A DNA stretch of 64,000 nt from Schistosoma haematobium (lineage: Eukaryota; Platyhelminthes; Trematoda; Strigeidida; Schistosomatidae): positions 26,361,536 through 26,425,535 of the forward strand of contig NC_067198.1 in NCBI RefSeq assembly GCF_000699445.3, read 5' to 3'. Positions 22,691 to 36,899 of this stretch are shown one piece after another; position 1 is the stretch's first letter, and every line of letters begins with the position of its first letter. The position numbers and the translations under genes are program-made. The notes below the pieces were generated by a model that ran no database searches, was not told the DNA's origin, and saw only the letters and a program-made list of their open reading frames with translations.

Positions 22691-25369
22691 GTTATATTCA
22701 AAATGTCAACATAAAGTCTTCAATTATACACTGAAACTATGTTTTAGTTAACATTAAACTCTTTAAATATTTCATAATTAGTCATAGTTAATTCGAAATA
22801 AAAAAATCCACATAGTGACCATTTCAGTCAGATAGATTAACTGAATAAAAATGGTTATTGGAAATTTAAGGGGGGGGAGAGAAATGAAACAATAGAAATT
22901 TATGTCACAATATAATTGTATCTTTTTTTCAATGAAATGAATATTATTGATGCAAACTCAAATAGGACACATATTGTTTTTACTCTCACTAATGAGGTTT
23001 AGGTTCTTTTTGTAATTATCACGGCTTTCATTAACTTAAAAATCTATCATTGTAAAAAGAATCAGATAATAACTTACAAGTCAATAACTTATTATCTATG
23101 TCAATCATATATCTCTCTATAGAACAGTGTAGCTGTCAATTTTATACTGTTAACTGGGTTTGTAATGCTAATATAGTCAGAAGCTATTTAAACACACGTT
23201 TAACATTAGGTATTACAATAATAATACAAATAATTGTCCAATAATTAAAACTATAGAGTTAGTGAAGAGGAATGATTTCACTTCAATGATCACTGGACAT
23301 GAAATTCATCAAAGTAGGACTTTGATAGGATTCCAATATCAATAGAATTTAATTACAGAATTCGTAACCTTGATTAAATAAACACAAATATAAATGGATA
23401 AATAAGTTATTTAATCATCAGAAAAAAATAAACAAACAGAAGGTGAAGTCTACTTTGAACTACTCAGGTTGATTAGTAGCAATATTTAGACAAAAAATAA
23501 TTTTGTGATAATCTAACGTTCAATGTTGCATGAATCAAAGCTATCTCAGATAATTCATTAACGGGATTTTAAAAAAAGATTTCAATGATTGTATAAAATA
23601 GACAATGATGACCAGTCGAAGATCTCAGGAATTATGAAAACCACTGATTTTTTTTAAACTAAATATTTCAAGAACTAGTAGCTAAAACGGTGCCTTAAAA
23701 TTTGGTCTGGTAAAAAATCCTTTTTCCAGAAAGTTAAAACGTGGCTCTAGTAATCATACTTTTTAATTACCGTACAAGTATTCATTAGTCACCAATTAGA
23801 ACCAAGCTGTTCAACAATATACTTTTATAAGTAAAGATAATGAGAACAAATACGAAGTTAACGAAAAGAATAGTTTGTTTTTTACTTCATTTAACATAAC
23901 CATAACCATAACATAAACATAAAGAATGAAAAATGTCCTATTTTCTAGACGTTAGTCATAATCTTTTAAATGATTAAATATCCATTGTAGTTATTAGTAC
24001 TATTTAATAAACATTATAATGATATTGTTGAAATCAGTATGTAAAAAGTCTTTCATGAACTTATAACGTTTTGTTAAATAAAAAGACATTTGTGTCTGAT
24101 CACAACATAAATTAGCTACTAAGATAATAACATTTATTGAACCATTCAAGTGTTATGCACTTGATTAATAATGAAATACAATACTCATTCTTCTCGATAA
24201 TCTCTCAACTAAATACTTCCTTAACTGAAAAATTTACTACACCTAATCACGCATTAAACCTTTTGTTCTTAAAAATTAGTTGACTTTTATCAATCAAACT
24301 TATAATTTAATGATAAAAACAAACTATACATATTAATAAGGCCATTTTTTTGAAAACTCTATTTATTCTGGTATAAATTCAAATATACTAGATTTCCATA
24401 AATTATTTTATTATAGTTATATGTTGTTATAAAGCATTTATTGATGCTATTGACACTTGTTTCATAACTTAGCTTAGATTTCAAGACATTCAACATGAAG
24501 TAAATGAATACACTTGACAATCTTCCAGTTACATTAAGTATCTTCATATTCTTGCCGTGTACTCGTGTTATTTTATTTTAATGTCGTATTATATTCAAAA
24601 TATTAATAATTAAGTAGAATTCATCAAGTTCAGTCAAATGTATATCTTTGTTCCTGATGTGACACTCATGAAGTTTACCTGCTTATAAATTGTATATCAC
24701 ATTAATATTGGTAAAAGTACATTATGACTTTTGTGTTACATAAATTTCATGACATAATGAAATGAGTCGATTAGTTAATAATTGTAAAACACTATTGAGT
24801 AATCATCTGACTGAAAAACCTAAGTAAACTATAAAATTATTCGTAAATAATAACAAGTAGTTTTAGGTTAAATAATATCAGTTTGTCTTTATTTATTTAA
24901 TCAAGTAATTATTTAACGTCATTTAAGATCAATATTGAACATGGCAACAATCAGAGATCAAGACTAAAAATAATTTAGTTCACTGACACTATACGGTAGT
25001 TGTTTTGTAACTGCACAATTAAACATAGAAATCAGTTTAGTAGTAAATCAAATCTTCATACCTATCAGCAGACGTATCTGCAACTTTCAAATTTCCAAAA
25101 TTGCTTTTTTAGATCTGAGCATTCAAAACTGATTGTGACTACAAAAGATCAGCGCTACTAACAATAGACTGCATACTTCTAAAATAGAAAAATAGAATAC
25201 CCAACCAAAAAACCCATAACACTGGCTAATTTAAAAATACTTTAGTTTAGTAAGTTTCAACACCAAGGTTGAAATTGATATTCTCAAATAAAACGAGCAT
25301 TAGATAGAAAGTTTATAATGACGAAATAATTGTATTTTTGGCAGTATCTTAATGAATAGAAATTTAGAT
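22691..25369. other. AT-rich DNA, nothing recognised
   Basis: A short G run near 22870 and small open frames only. Confidence 0.55.
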
Positions 25370-25420
25370 TATTGATGTTTCGTGACTTAATGTAAGTCAT
25401 TTCTTTGGGGGTAAATAAAA
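25370..25420 (-). repeat. Decayed Penelope-type hammerhead
   Basis: Same sequence type as 62562-62607: minus strand keeps ATGACTTACATTAAGTCAC and GAAAC, but CTGAAGA reads CCAAAGA, so the core is broken. An old copy. Confidence 0.55.
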
Positions 25421-26091
25421 AAATAATTGAATAGCAGTTATTTTGCATTTAAAATTCAACGTTAACTGGAGAACAATTTTTTCTCAGTAGCAGATGGAAC
25501 TCTAATCTTAAATAAGAATTTATTATTCCTTAACAACGAGCTGAGGAATTTTACAAGCACTGCACATGACAGTGTTTTTATCTTGAAGTACGTAAGTAAA
25601 CGCCTTCGAAATGCTTTTATATAAACCGTTTTGTTGGACATAGTGAATAGATTAATTTACATGTGAATGTACCGAAGAAGACTTATTAAATCATTGCACA
25701 TTGTCCAAGGAATTAGCACCCAGACCCTGAAAGAAGATAGTGCCTTTAATTTCAGCAGTTATACCTAGTTGAGTTTTATATCATACCTTCATGTATTACA
25801 TCTTATACACCACAAAATTATCACCTAAAAGTTTCCTTTGGACGTTTATGTCAGAAGGTTGATACGTAACTTCCTATTATTATATAAATAAGTTATGATT
25901 ATGAATACCTTCTATGTGTGAAATAAAACAAACATTGTATTTTGTAGCGTTTTTGGGAAAACCAAATATCTGCTTCAGTTAGTCTACAATAATTAAAAGT
26001 GTATAATTAATGTAGCCAGATCTTTTGCTAGTTAATAAAGTAAACAGTTATTTTGAATAATATGAATAATACTGCAAAACTGTATTCAAAA

Positions 26092-26644
26092 TGTTATGAC
26101 CTTGGATCGCTTTTACCCCGTGATACTTGTTATGACTTGACCTTGGTCTGTGTAGTCTAAATTATGACCTTGACGCGTTAGGCTGAGTGGCTTAACCTTG
26201 AGTCTAATACGCGTGAGTTCGATTGGGGTAGAGAGAACTATTCTAAATCCTGATTGGTTGGCAAGCACGCGAGTGAAAGAAGACAAGACAGTTGGAACAC
26301 TAAACTCTGGATTCTCTGAATTCGGATTACTACAAAAATGTACATGAATAAATAAGTGCATATCTTGACCACGACGTAGGATAATTTGGAAAAATACAGT
26401 TATGCCCGAACAGGGAATTAGGGTAGAAATTATAGTGCAAAATATAATGTTTAAATTACAATATTTTTGGAACAAAAAAGGGTATGCTAGTGAATGATAC
26501 ATAGAACGAAAGCTCGTGTTATGTAGAATAAGATAGGGATAAAAATAAATATAAGTGTTTTACAGGTTTTGAATGAAATGCAATAACGTCCCAAGAAAAT
26601 AGCTTTCGTAATTGTCTGGGCTTCTTAATTCCCCGTTCATAACA
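26092..26644 (+). mobile_element. Solo LTR with 5-bp TSD
   Basis: A 553-bp segment starting TGTTATGA and ending TCATAACA, a perfect 8-bp inverted terminal pair. It is flanked on both sides by CAAAA (26087-26091 and 26645-26649). TG...CA ends plus a 5-bp duplication define a solo LTR left by recombination. It differs from the LTR at 37914. The 129-codon open frame on minus (26113-26502) lies inside and is not credible as a gene. Strand is assigned arbitrarily. Confidence 0.82.
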
Positions 26645-26744
26645 CAAAACTTAATCTTTTCATTTTTATAAGACAAAATAATAAGGTTTTTCGTCTTTAT
26701 GATATATTATCATTCCTGTTCAAATAAATTCATTCTTTACAATT

Positions 26745-26920
26745 GAATGATCGCTGGATGTTGATCAATATGATGTATTTCAGGTCCTACTTAATGCAGA
26801 TCGAATCCTATCAACCAAGTTGCAATGTAGCCACCAGTCTAGGTGACTCGACATTGCATGCACCATGTTGAGATAAAATGGTGGTTGCAGGTAGTCAACA
26901 GGAAACCCTGACATGATTCC
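26745..26920 (-). repeat. Family C SINE fragment
   Basis: This segment holds family C pieces: a variant of the GTGGCCAC-containing region and a trace of the ribozyme-side end (GTAGTCAACAGGAAACCCTG near 26890-26910). The ribozyme core itself is absent. It is a truncated, rearranged relic. Confidence 0.6.
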
Positions 26921-27389
26921 TTTTTTTGTGTATGTCACAGATAAATCAAGAATATGAAATAATGTATTCCTTAAATTGATTATTGAAATAATCTTTGTGT
27001 TTCATTGAAATGGTTAATACAAATATATTTTTTCATTTTATAGCTCTGGACTATATAAGCAATGAAATTTTGTTAACAGATCTATTTTAAATATCATGGA
27101 TCATATCAAAAATATACTCTGACAGTAATGACAATTTTAATTCATCAAAATAAAATAAATTCAGAACTTCAAATATTTCATTAGTTAAAAAATAATATTA
27201 AACCAGAATATGAAAGAGGTTCGTAGAAGATTCATGGTTTACCGAAATTCCAGGACTGATTATTCTTGATTTTCCATAGTAAAAGAAAACAGAAATATTT
27301 TAGGGTTTGGGTGATTTCGAAGATTTTGGAGAAAGACAAGTATAGATTATGTAATCATAATTATTGATCATTAGATTCATAAATTAGTA

Positions 27390-27693
27390 TAGGGGTTGTG
27401 GAGGTTATTAATTTTATGATTGAGATCATGAACCGATTGATGTTGGACCACTGTTGGAAATCAGGTCACGCAATTTTGTGGATTAGTTGGTGTTAAGCAT
27501 TAACATCATTGGATATCGGCTCAGTGGTCCAGTAGGTTAGGCATTCGCACGCAGGATTGAAGGATCTGGGTTCGTATACCGCGGGCGGGATCGTGGATGT
27601 ACACTGCTGAGTAGTCCCGCAATAGGATGAAACGGTTGCCCAATGCTTCCAGGTTTCCAACTTTGGTCTAACATCCATTGGTTCACGATCTCA
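27390..27693 (+). mobile_element. Family B SINE with inverted arms
   Basis: ATGAACCGATTGATG-subfamily arms flank a plus-strand head (CGGCTCAGTGG, GGGTTCGTATACC) and a ribozyme with CTGAGTA (core G lost) and GAAA. No clear target-site duplication. Confidence 0.72.
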
Positions 27694-28738
27694 ATCATAA
27701 GTGTCATAATCAATTATAATACCTCAGACTCAAATAAATTCGTGAAAGGATCAAGTTGGTCGAACCTTTGTGCCTAAACATAAAACAGTTGTTAACTTTC
27801 AATCTATTTTATATCAACATCCCATTTATGTTAATAGTAAATATTGAGTTTCCACTTTTCTAGTTTAGGATTTGATATACAATTTAAGTAAGATAGACAT
27901 AGTATTCATACCAGTTTTCATATCATTATATTATACTGAATTTATTAGATTCAATTCACTAAATTAACTTTACATAGTTAACTACATTTTTTCTGGGGGT
28001 TTTTGTTGAAAAATTACTTGTCTACACTTTTACGATTATAAAATTCCTTTTTTTCTAATGTGTGAATCCATGTAAATTTATTATATATTGATTTCTATCT
28101 CTATTTTATATTAAAATGAACCAATGGTAAGTGTCATTGTCTTATTCTAGAAAAAAAATGTTTCATTTTCATTTGTTGTTTTTTTCTTTTTTTTATTCAT
28201 TTTTCTTTTTACTAAGCGATCTAACCAAAATAGGAAACGAAATATCAGTAATATATATAAATCATTCACGTTTCTGAATTCAATGAAAGTAGTTTACACT
28301 TGAATCCTTTAAACTAAATAAGTTTAAAAAAGAAAAGAAATATGGATTGATTGTTTCGTTGTTTGATAGAAATATGTTGTAGATTTTATGGCTTAGTGAT
28401 TTAATTATCCGGTATTATTTTATTAACTTTAAAGGTTTCTTTCTGTTTATGTTGTTTGATAATTTACGCATAGTATACATCTTGTTTTTACAAAGTATCA
28501 ACTTTTTTATATCATAAATTGATATGAGATTGTATAATTTTACTTAGAAATGAAAAAAGTATCCTGTGAATGAATACCAAAATACTGTATTTCTACAAAA
28601 AGTACTGTAAAAGTCTTATTGAGTCACTTGTAAAGAAAATGAAGAACAAGCGAACTAAAAATGTACAATCTCTACCTTTCTAGCAATGTTAATAGGACTC
28701 TAGTTGTGTTCTTTATTATATTAAAGTAAATACTTTAT

Positions 28739-29000
28739 TTTCAATGGTTAAGATCATGAGTCAATTGAAGCTAGACCACCATGGAAAAGCTGGAAGCACT
28801 GGACGTGCGTTTCGTCTTATCGTGGGACTCTAGCAGTGCGCATCCACGACCTCGCCCCCTGCGAGATTCAAACCCTCTCGAAGCCAGTCACTAGTGAGCA
28901 CATTTCCAGTGCTTTCAGGTTCTCCGTGGTGGTCTGGCTTCAACTGACTCATGATCTTAACCACTGAAATTACTATAATATCCCCAAAACCAATCTGAAA
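28739..29000 (-). mobile_element. Family B SINE with 12-bp TSD
   Basis: A 262-bp insertion between copies of TAAATACTTTAT (28727-28738 and 29001-29012). Inverted arms flank a short minus-strand core. The hammerhead is broken by a deletion in CTGAGGA (it reads CTAGAG), and most of the tRNA-like head is missing. Part of the extra segment of the 22224 copy (TCACTAGTGAGCAC) is present. Confidence 0.82.
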
Positions 29001-29354
29001 TAAATACTTTATGGTTGACAGTAGTATCTGTGACACCGAAAACTTGTAACTCAAGACAATATCTACAGTATCTTAGAATACATTCTCTTATATTGGTTGA
29101 TATAAATGATCGTGTATATAGGTTTAAATAGAAAAATTTTCAACCTTGAGTAGAGGTAACACAAGAAAAAAGGAAGAAAGTTTACAACCATGTGACTCAA
29201 TAAATCAAAAGACATTTTAAAACATGGCCAATACTTCAACCAGTGACAAAAAATGATAACTAGTAATATGGTCGGGGATTCCGTAAATGACAAAAATAAT
29301 CGAAGTAATTTTTAAGTCAAAGACTACATTTATTGGTAACAAAAAATTATTTTT

Positions 29355-30002
29355 CTGCTCTAATTGACTGAGGAATTCAATGAACAGATTTCGCAGATGA
29401 CCTAGCCCTCTTTACCCATACACACCAACAAGTGCAGATAAAGACAACTAGTGTAGCAGCAGCCTCTTCATCAGTAGACCTCAACATACAAAATGAATAA
29501 AGCTAGATCCTTAGATACAACACGGAGAACATCAACCCAATCACACTTGATGGAGAGGCTACGAAAGGTGTGGAATCCTTCACGTACCTGGAAACATCAT
29601 CGTTGAACAAGGAGGTTTTGATGAAGATGTAAGAGCGAGGATTGGTAATGCAATAACAGCATTCCTAGAGTTGAGGAACATATGAAAGTTAAGAGAACTG
29701 TCAGTCAACATCAAAGTCAGAATCTTTAATACGAACGTCAAGACAGTTTTGCTAAACGGAGCTAAAAATTGAAGAACTAACACAACCATTATCAAAATCG
29801 TACAAGTATTTATAAACAATTGTGTGCATAAGATGCTGAATGTCTGTTGGCCGGATACCGTCAGCAACAGCCTATCGTGAGAGATGACGAATCAACTTTC
29901 ATCTGAAAAGGAACAGACGTTGAAGATGGATAGGATACACATTGCAAAAATCACCAAATCGCATTACGAGACAAGTGCTAACTTGAAATCCTGAAGTCCC
30001 GT
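29355..30002 (+). pseudogene. RTE reverse transcriptase relic
   Basis: Nucleotide match to the RT palm and thumb from TTCGCAGATGACCTAGCCCT (29390 region) to about 30000. Stops and frameshifts occur in every part. No tail is visible. Confidence 0.78.
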
Positions 30003-31947
30003 AACTTTTCAACAATCAATATATATATCTCCTACTAAGATTAGTTATTTCATTTTCAACTACAAAATATTTTCATAAGAACAAAAGATCAAAGAACTTT
30101 ATCGTTAAGATATTCTCTCACAAAACGTATCTGTATTATTATTCACATAGATAATGTAATGATTAAGACAGTCGAATCTTCAGTGAGGTAATATCAAATC
30201 AATCTTTGTATCTTATATCAAACAGTAATTAAAATTTTATATCCATTTTCCAAAAGATACAAAAGAAACCTCATTAGAATGACATAATAATGTAAATATC
30301 TCCATGTATAAAACTGTTTGTGTTTGAAATTATTCAGTAAAGAATAAAGGGAGTTATTGTTTCTACAAAACAAGAATCATATAGATTGAATAGTGAAAGA
30401 GTATTTAATCTTAATCAATCATTCGTTTTAATAATGGAAATAACAAATCAGGAAATGAGTTAATTAATAATAATATCCTGTGTTAGATCGTAAACTTACA
30501 GTCAATAATCAAGAACGTTAGAACATTTCAAATAGTCAGAAGTTTGAATGTTTGAAAACAATCCGTTAATCATGTTGATTGATGGTAAATGATCTTTATC
30601 AACAAGCGAATCTATTTTTTTTCATTTTACGTTGGTTCATAATGCTTTCTTTATGATGTTAATGATCAATAACGTATGGAAAGTCTTAAATTAGATGAAT
30701 TCAGCGTGTTCATTGTAAAAGGGAAGATAAGTAAAGTGATTATTTATAGAAATAATAATGATAATCTTAATAAATCCTTCTTGTCGACATGAATGTAAGT
30801 AAAAGACTAAAATATATTGATTACAGACTAAATAACAAACCCTGGAATAGCGAACAAATTTATATATAAGGGAAAAGGTAACTGTTATCAGTAGATTATC
30901 TTTAACTACTTATCTAATTATTGGCTAGTTTGGTCTAATGATTTACTTATGTTTTAGCAACTATGATGTCAGTTTTTTTTGTAATTTCAAACAAATAACT
31001 GAAATGACCCTAAATATATAAGATAAACATGAGACTTTCTTTATGAATCCTGACTTTGTCTTTCTTATGACTGAATGAACAGATAAAACTCAAAATGAAA
31101 ATTGATCAGAAACGCAACTGTCAGAACTGACGGATTTAACACTTCAGACACCTACATCCATATGAAATAGATTATAGTAAATATTGTGCAGAACGATTAT
31201 GGAAGCTTTACAAGAAAACTATCCAGTTCAGTGATTATATCAACAAAAACCATCCATCTGAACTGTGAATTTTTTCCACCGTTTTAGTTTGAACATTTAT
31301 CTTATCAAGTCGACTAGTAAAAAGCCTATAACGCAGAAAAATATTTTTCTCAATTAATGCAGCTTATTTCTTTATTTGATATCATATATTTTCTCCTAGA
31401 AAGGATTCATAATGGTATGTTCTAGGTTTATAACTTCAATACATCATTACGTTATAACAATAAAACGCTATTTCATTAAATTAACAAAACAATTGTACTT
31501 TATTATGTCAAACTACAAATATCTACATTTTGGTATTTGTCACACAATATTTCTTATAACCGCAAGATGTTAAATTATTTGAAAATGGGAAAGCACTGCA
31601 GGAAAACTAATGCGACGAAAGATTTCTTTGACCTTCCAAAACTCATCAACAGTTATTGTAATGTAAGATAAATGATATTGACTACTTGAATCTGTGAACT
31701 GTATGATGTAAGTAAAAACATGAAGCTAACAAATGAGGATTCAGCTAACATACAAAATCAAATCAAAATTAATTTTTGAATACAATACTTGTAATATAGT
31801 TAGATCTGCACAAATAGAACTGAATATTATTTGACATTAATTAATCAATTAATCATTGCATCAGATAAAACTAATGTGATTATTCGCTTTTAAAATGGGA
31901 CTATATATCATAGACGGTCGGGAAAAAATCAATTTCATGTGTCACGA
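30003..31947. other. AT-rich DNA, nothing recognised
   Basis: No gene, RNA or repeat identified between an RTE relic and a short LTR-like element. Confidence 0.6.
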
Positions 31948-31951
31948 GCAC

Positions 31952-32214
31952 TGTGGTGTGTGCTACTTATATCGACATGAGTAGTATATAACGATAGTCA
32001 GGATTAGAATATCTGACAACAGAAGGTTGAGAAAAAAAAACACAAGAACAATGAACTCTGAGACGATTGACTGATGATTGCATAATGAACATTCAAGTTT
32101 GAGATTTCTGATTGGTATTTTGTAAACTAAGTATTCTCAGATTTTACTAAGATGTTCTGTAACTTTGAGCTCAAATACATTCATTTATTCTCATTTGTGT
32201 TCTCGTTCACTACA
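31952..32214 (+). mobile_element. Short LTR-like element with 4-bp TSD
   Basis: A 263-bp unit TGTGGTG...CACTACA, flanked by GCAC on both sides (31948-31951 and 32215-32218). Contains AGTAGTATATAACG near the left end and CTCAGATTTTACTAAGAT inside. Four other copies are in the window. It could be a solo LTR or a short inverted-end transposon. Confidence 0.75.
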
Positions 32215-32514
32215 GCACTACAATTTAATAAGACCTTTTCTCATTATTACATAATTTGTTTTAAGGAATGGATGTGATAAGTTATGATTGTTTATCAAAT
32301 AAACGATATTTCATATGTACTGATCTTTCATGTATGTTCAAATTCTATTTTCAACCAAAGTAGTTAGTAATTCTATATAAAATAAATAAAATGTATCAAT
32401 AAAATAAATGTTGTAATGCTTTTAATTTAAATTTTAAACACTTTCTTCATCATATATGATGAGATATGCTTATGAATGTAGACGTTTTTCAATGAATTAA
32501 TTTTAGTAATTTAG

Positions 32515-33310
<796 letters not shown>

Positions 33311-33339
33311 TTTTGTAATACGAAGGAAAATATGAAGGG

Positions 33340-33530
33340 AAATACAACCGAAACAAACAAGTAAACAATGACAAGTTTAAGGTCATCAAGAGCCAATCAA
33401 CATCGAGGTCTAGAGGACAAGTTGTGAACCACATATGAAGAAATTCGAACGCTTCAACTCTATCTGAAGTTTGTGCTCAACAAAACTCCATCGAAATCAT
33501 CCACCTGAACTATAAATCTTCACTATCTCA
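33340..33530 (+). repeat. Penelope-like 3'-region fragment
   Basis: Matches 37290-37460 in the downstream part of the Penelope remnant: both contain AAGAAATTCGAACRCTTC after a GAGGTCTA-containing stretch. It lies just after the tail of the RTE copy at 32526-33310. Confidence 0.6.
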
Positions 33531-33568
33531 AGGATTTATTTCATTCTAGATAATAAAACACTGAAATA

Positions 33569-33570
<2 letters not shown>

Positions 33571-33650
<80 letters not shown>
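33571..33650. repeat. (TA)n microsatellite, 80 bp
   Basis: The longest simple repeat in the window, uninterrupted. It lies shortly after the Penelope 3' fragment and may be hypervariable. Confidence 0.95.
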
Positions 33651-33652
<2 letters not shown>

Positions 33653-34288
33653 TGACTTTCATTAAAGAAGTCATTACAGAAATTTCACGATATTTACAAT
33701 ATCACTTGAAAACTACTCTATTTTCGTGGTATTTTATCCTCCTAGTTGAAAACTATAGTCACAAAGCGTTCATTCTCTTTCTAGTTAACAATGTCTGCAT
33801 GAATTTCATTTTTTTTGAGCTAAAACGCTTTACATTTCATCTCAAATATTATGCTGATAATGATCGATGTATCTAGTGAATATATTTTTCCTCATAAAAT
33901 TGATATCCGTTAGGAAAATAGTGAAACTGTTCAAGAATGGACAAATAACAATGTTTTATGATTCTTCTGTTAGTAGTTGATATTAATAGAACACTAACTT
34001 CAAACTAATGACCTTTAAAAAACAAATCGAATACAAGACTAATTGATTACATATTAAATGTTATGACATACAGTTTCACACATAAAGGGAACAATTCATC
34101 CGAAAATTGGGATTAATAATAAATTTCACCATTTATTGAGTTGTAATAGATGAAATTATTACAATGAATAGAATGCTTTAAAAACATTTTTATTTCATTT
34201 AACTCTTGATAGTGATATTTACAATTACAATCATTCTATATGTCAAATAAATAACTGCAAAGTCATAGCTAGTTGTACGAAGTTGTTT

Positions 34289-34558
34289 TGTGGTGCGTGC
34301 TACTTATATTGATATAAGTAGTATATGATGCTAGTCAGGAATGTAATGTCTGGCGGCAGAAGATGGGGAATATCAAGAAAGGAAGAGCAGGAATAGAATG
34401 CAATTAGTATAAAAATGCAAGGACAATGAAGTTCGAGACAATTATTGAACATTCGCAAATAAATTATTATAGTATGGTTTTTCTATTTTACCAAGTAACT
34501 CGGTAATTTTCTGCTAATGATAATTTGGTTGTCTTCACCTGTGTTCTCATTCACTGCA
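34289..34558 (+). mobile_element. Short LTR-like element with 4-bp TSD
   Basis: A 270-bp copy, TGTGGTG...CACTGCA, flanked by GTTT on both sides (34285-34288 and 34559-34562). Same family as 31952-32214, with the AAGTAGTATATGATGCTAGT segment after the left end. Confidence 0.75.
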
Positions 34559-35320
34559 GTTTTATTGAAAAGAAGTTAAGGTTATCCTTTTCAATAACAA
34601 TGATTCAAACAGTCTTCAGAAATTAAAACACTCAGATAATTAAATATAGTGAAATTTTAATGAAAAAACGTTCCAATCCAATTCCAATGTTGTAACATTG
34701 GAAACAATGTTGAAACATTCTTTAAATTGAGTATGGTGATTTGTAAAATTATATTGTACTTTTTTAAAAACATTGATCCACATCGAAAAAAAAATGCTTA
34801 AAAAGCATAGAAAACTGAACTTTTGCTTGTTTCTAATTCACAATTAATTAACAGTGGATATTCACGACTTAAGATGTAAAATCAAATCCAAGCATAAAAT
34901 TTTGGGTCTGAAATTCAGTGTTCATACTTTATAATTATCTTTAAACTGTGTAAAGTATCATGAACTACTAAAGTCAAAATTGTTTTGATTAACAGCTAGA
35001 TTCAAGATAATTATTTTTAGGAATAAATGAGACAAGAAACATGGCATGTCTTATTTCTTACTTTAGCTGAAGTTTAAAGTGTAGAATATTGATGATGAAC
35101 TCATTGATTTAATATTATTGTACTAACTGAAGAATCTAAACTTATATATTGAATTTGTAATAAAGTTTAGAATAAAGTGATTAATCTGGTGTAACTGTAA
35201 ACTATCTTATAGAACTATCGATGAGTTCAATCTACTAGAATATCCAGAACATTTATCTTTTATTAAAAGTAAATCAATATTATACAATTCTTTTTATACT
35301 AACAGTCAACTATTTTATAT

Positions 35321-35620
35321 CTGAAGGGATTTTGTGAAGATTTTAGTAATTTCAATAGTTGAAATCATTAGTCGATTGAAGCTAGACCACCACGGAAAAC
35401 CTGGATGCACTGGACATCTGTTCTGTCTTACTGTGGGACCCCTAAGCAGTGCGCATTCATGATCCCACCTCGTGCGATTCGAACCCAGGACTTATCAGTC
35501 TCGAGCGCGAGCGCTTAACCATTAGACCACTGATCCGGCATCCAACAGTGTTAATATCTACCTTCAACGGCTATCCAGTGCATTCAGGTTTTCTATGGTG
35601 GTCCAGCTTCAATTGACTCA
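35321..35620 (-). mobile_element. Family B SINE with 10-bp TSD
   Basis: A 300-bp insertion between copies of TATTTTATAT (35311-35320 and 35621-35630). The CTGAAGGG end is on the left, and the right arm is cut at GACTCA. Minus strand: tRNA-like head and a decayed ribozyme (CTTAGGG; AGAA in place of GAAA). Confidence 0.8.
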
Positions 35621-36009
35621 TATTTTATATTTATTTATGTATAAACTCGATCAGTTTTTGAATATGAAAAACAGAATGTCATCAAATTGTTTCACGAATT
35701 TACAAATTAACCAACAACAACAACAACAAAAATTGATTTATGAAATGAAGTAAAACATTTTTTTAGAAGAGCCAATCACCTTGTTTTTTTTTCAAAAATC
35801 TGGTTTAAATTTCAAGTTTAAACAAGACAGATAAATGTCAATTTTTGTGTAGATCATTCTGATAAGTGAATGGAATTCATCAGCATTTTTCTTAAATTAC
35901 TCTCAACCTACCTAGTTCATTACTATTAGGAAGAAGTAATGAAATAACTCAGTAAAATATCATATTTGTTAGCTGAAATAGTTTAGTCTTTCTTAAGTTT
36001 GCAACTTGA

Positions 36010-36330
36010 TCAACACAGAATATGGTTTACAACGACGACACTCGAACGTTGAACTTCACCGTCGTAAATCAGAAGGCAGAAGAAAAGCTGGAGAAGTGTT
36101 TATTTGGTAAGAATCAATGTGTACAGAAAATCACAGGTATTTATAGATATTAGCATTTGTTAAATCAACATTATATTTTGACCAATTCCTTAAGAGACAT
36201 TATGCTACTGATCAATAGTAGCATGCCACATTGATATTCTAGAAAGCTCCATCATGTTCTGATTGATGGGAACTCTTTGGCTCCTTTAGGGCCACTGGAG
36301 GCTCCGTTGTAGTCTTATATTATTGAAAAT
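36010..36330. repeat. Unclassified moderately GC-rich segment, probably repetitive
   Basis: Stands out from AT-rich surroundings (ACGACGACACTCGAACG, then GGGCCACTGGAGGCTCC near the right end). No ORF, no recognised motif. Probably part of a retroelement LTR or untranslated region, but this is inference from composition only. Confidence 0.35.
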
Positions 36331-36899
36331 AAATATGACCACGGAAAACTGATACTAAAAATATGATGAAAATACAGAATTTCACAATACAAAGAAAATG
36401 AAAGAACTGATGACAGTTAAAGGTTTTACATGCCCTTCAAAGAACATGATCTTTCGTTTAATTTTATTTTCACACATATAAATCAGTGTATTCAGATACA
36501 CAATACGCCATAATTCTTTAGTTTTGGCACCTTCATTATGATTTTTCATAATTTCGTAGTCAGAGAAATGCACTACATGCAGATTATTAGTCATTGTGAC
36601 CTATATATTTTCAGTTTTCAACTCTGTTATATTGGGTTTCATCGGAACCCAGAGTTAAATTCTATGACTAAGACTGAATTTTCAATTTATTGTAGCACTT
36701 GCAACACTTAGTTTTCAAAATGTCGTCTGAAAAAGAGCTAGGAAGTCCTCCAGGGATATGACTAATGTTTCAGTTGGCTCTAGAATCTTTACAAACTGCT
36801 TCAATAATTAGTGACACTAAATAATCCATAAATGTAGAGTAGTTCATAGATACTGTTAAACTATCTAATATTGATGGAATTTTGACCCATCAATCAAGT

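Noticed and set aside
26113..26502. 129-codon open frame on the minus strand
   Set aside because: Lies wholly within the solo LTR and shows no protein motif.
33652..33876. 74-codon open frame on plus
   Set aside because: Follows the (TA)n microsatellite in AT-rich DNA; no motif or splice context.
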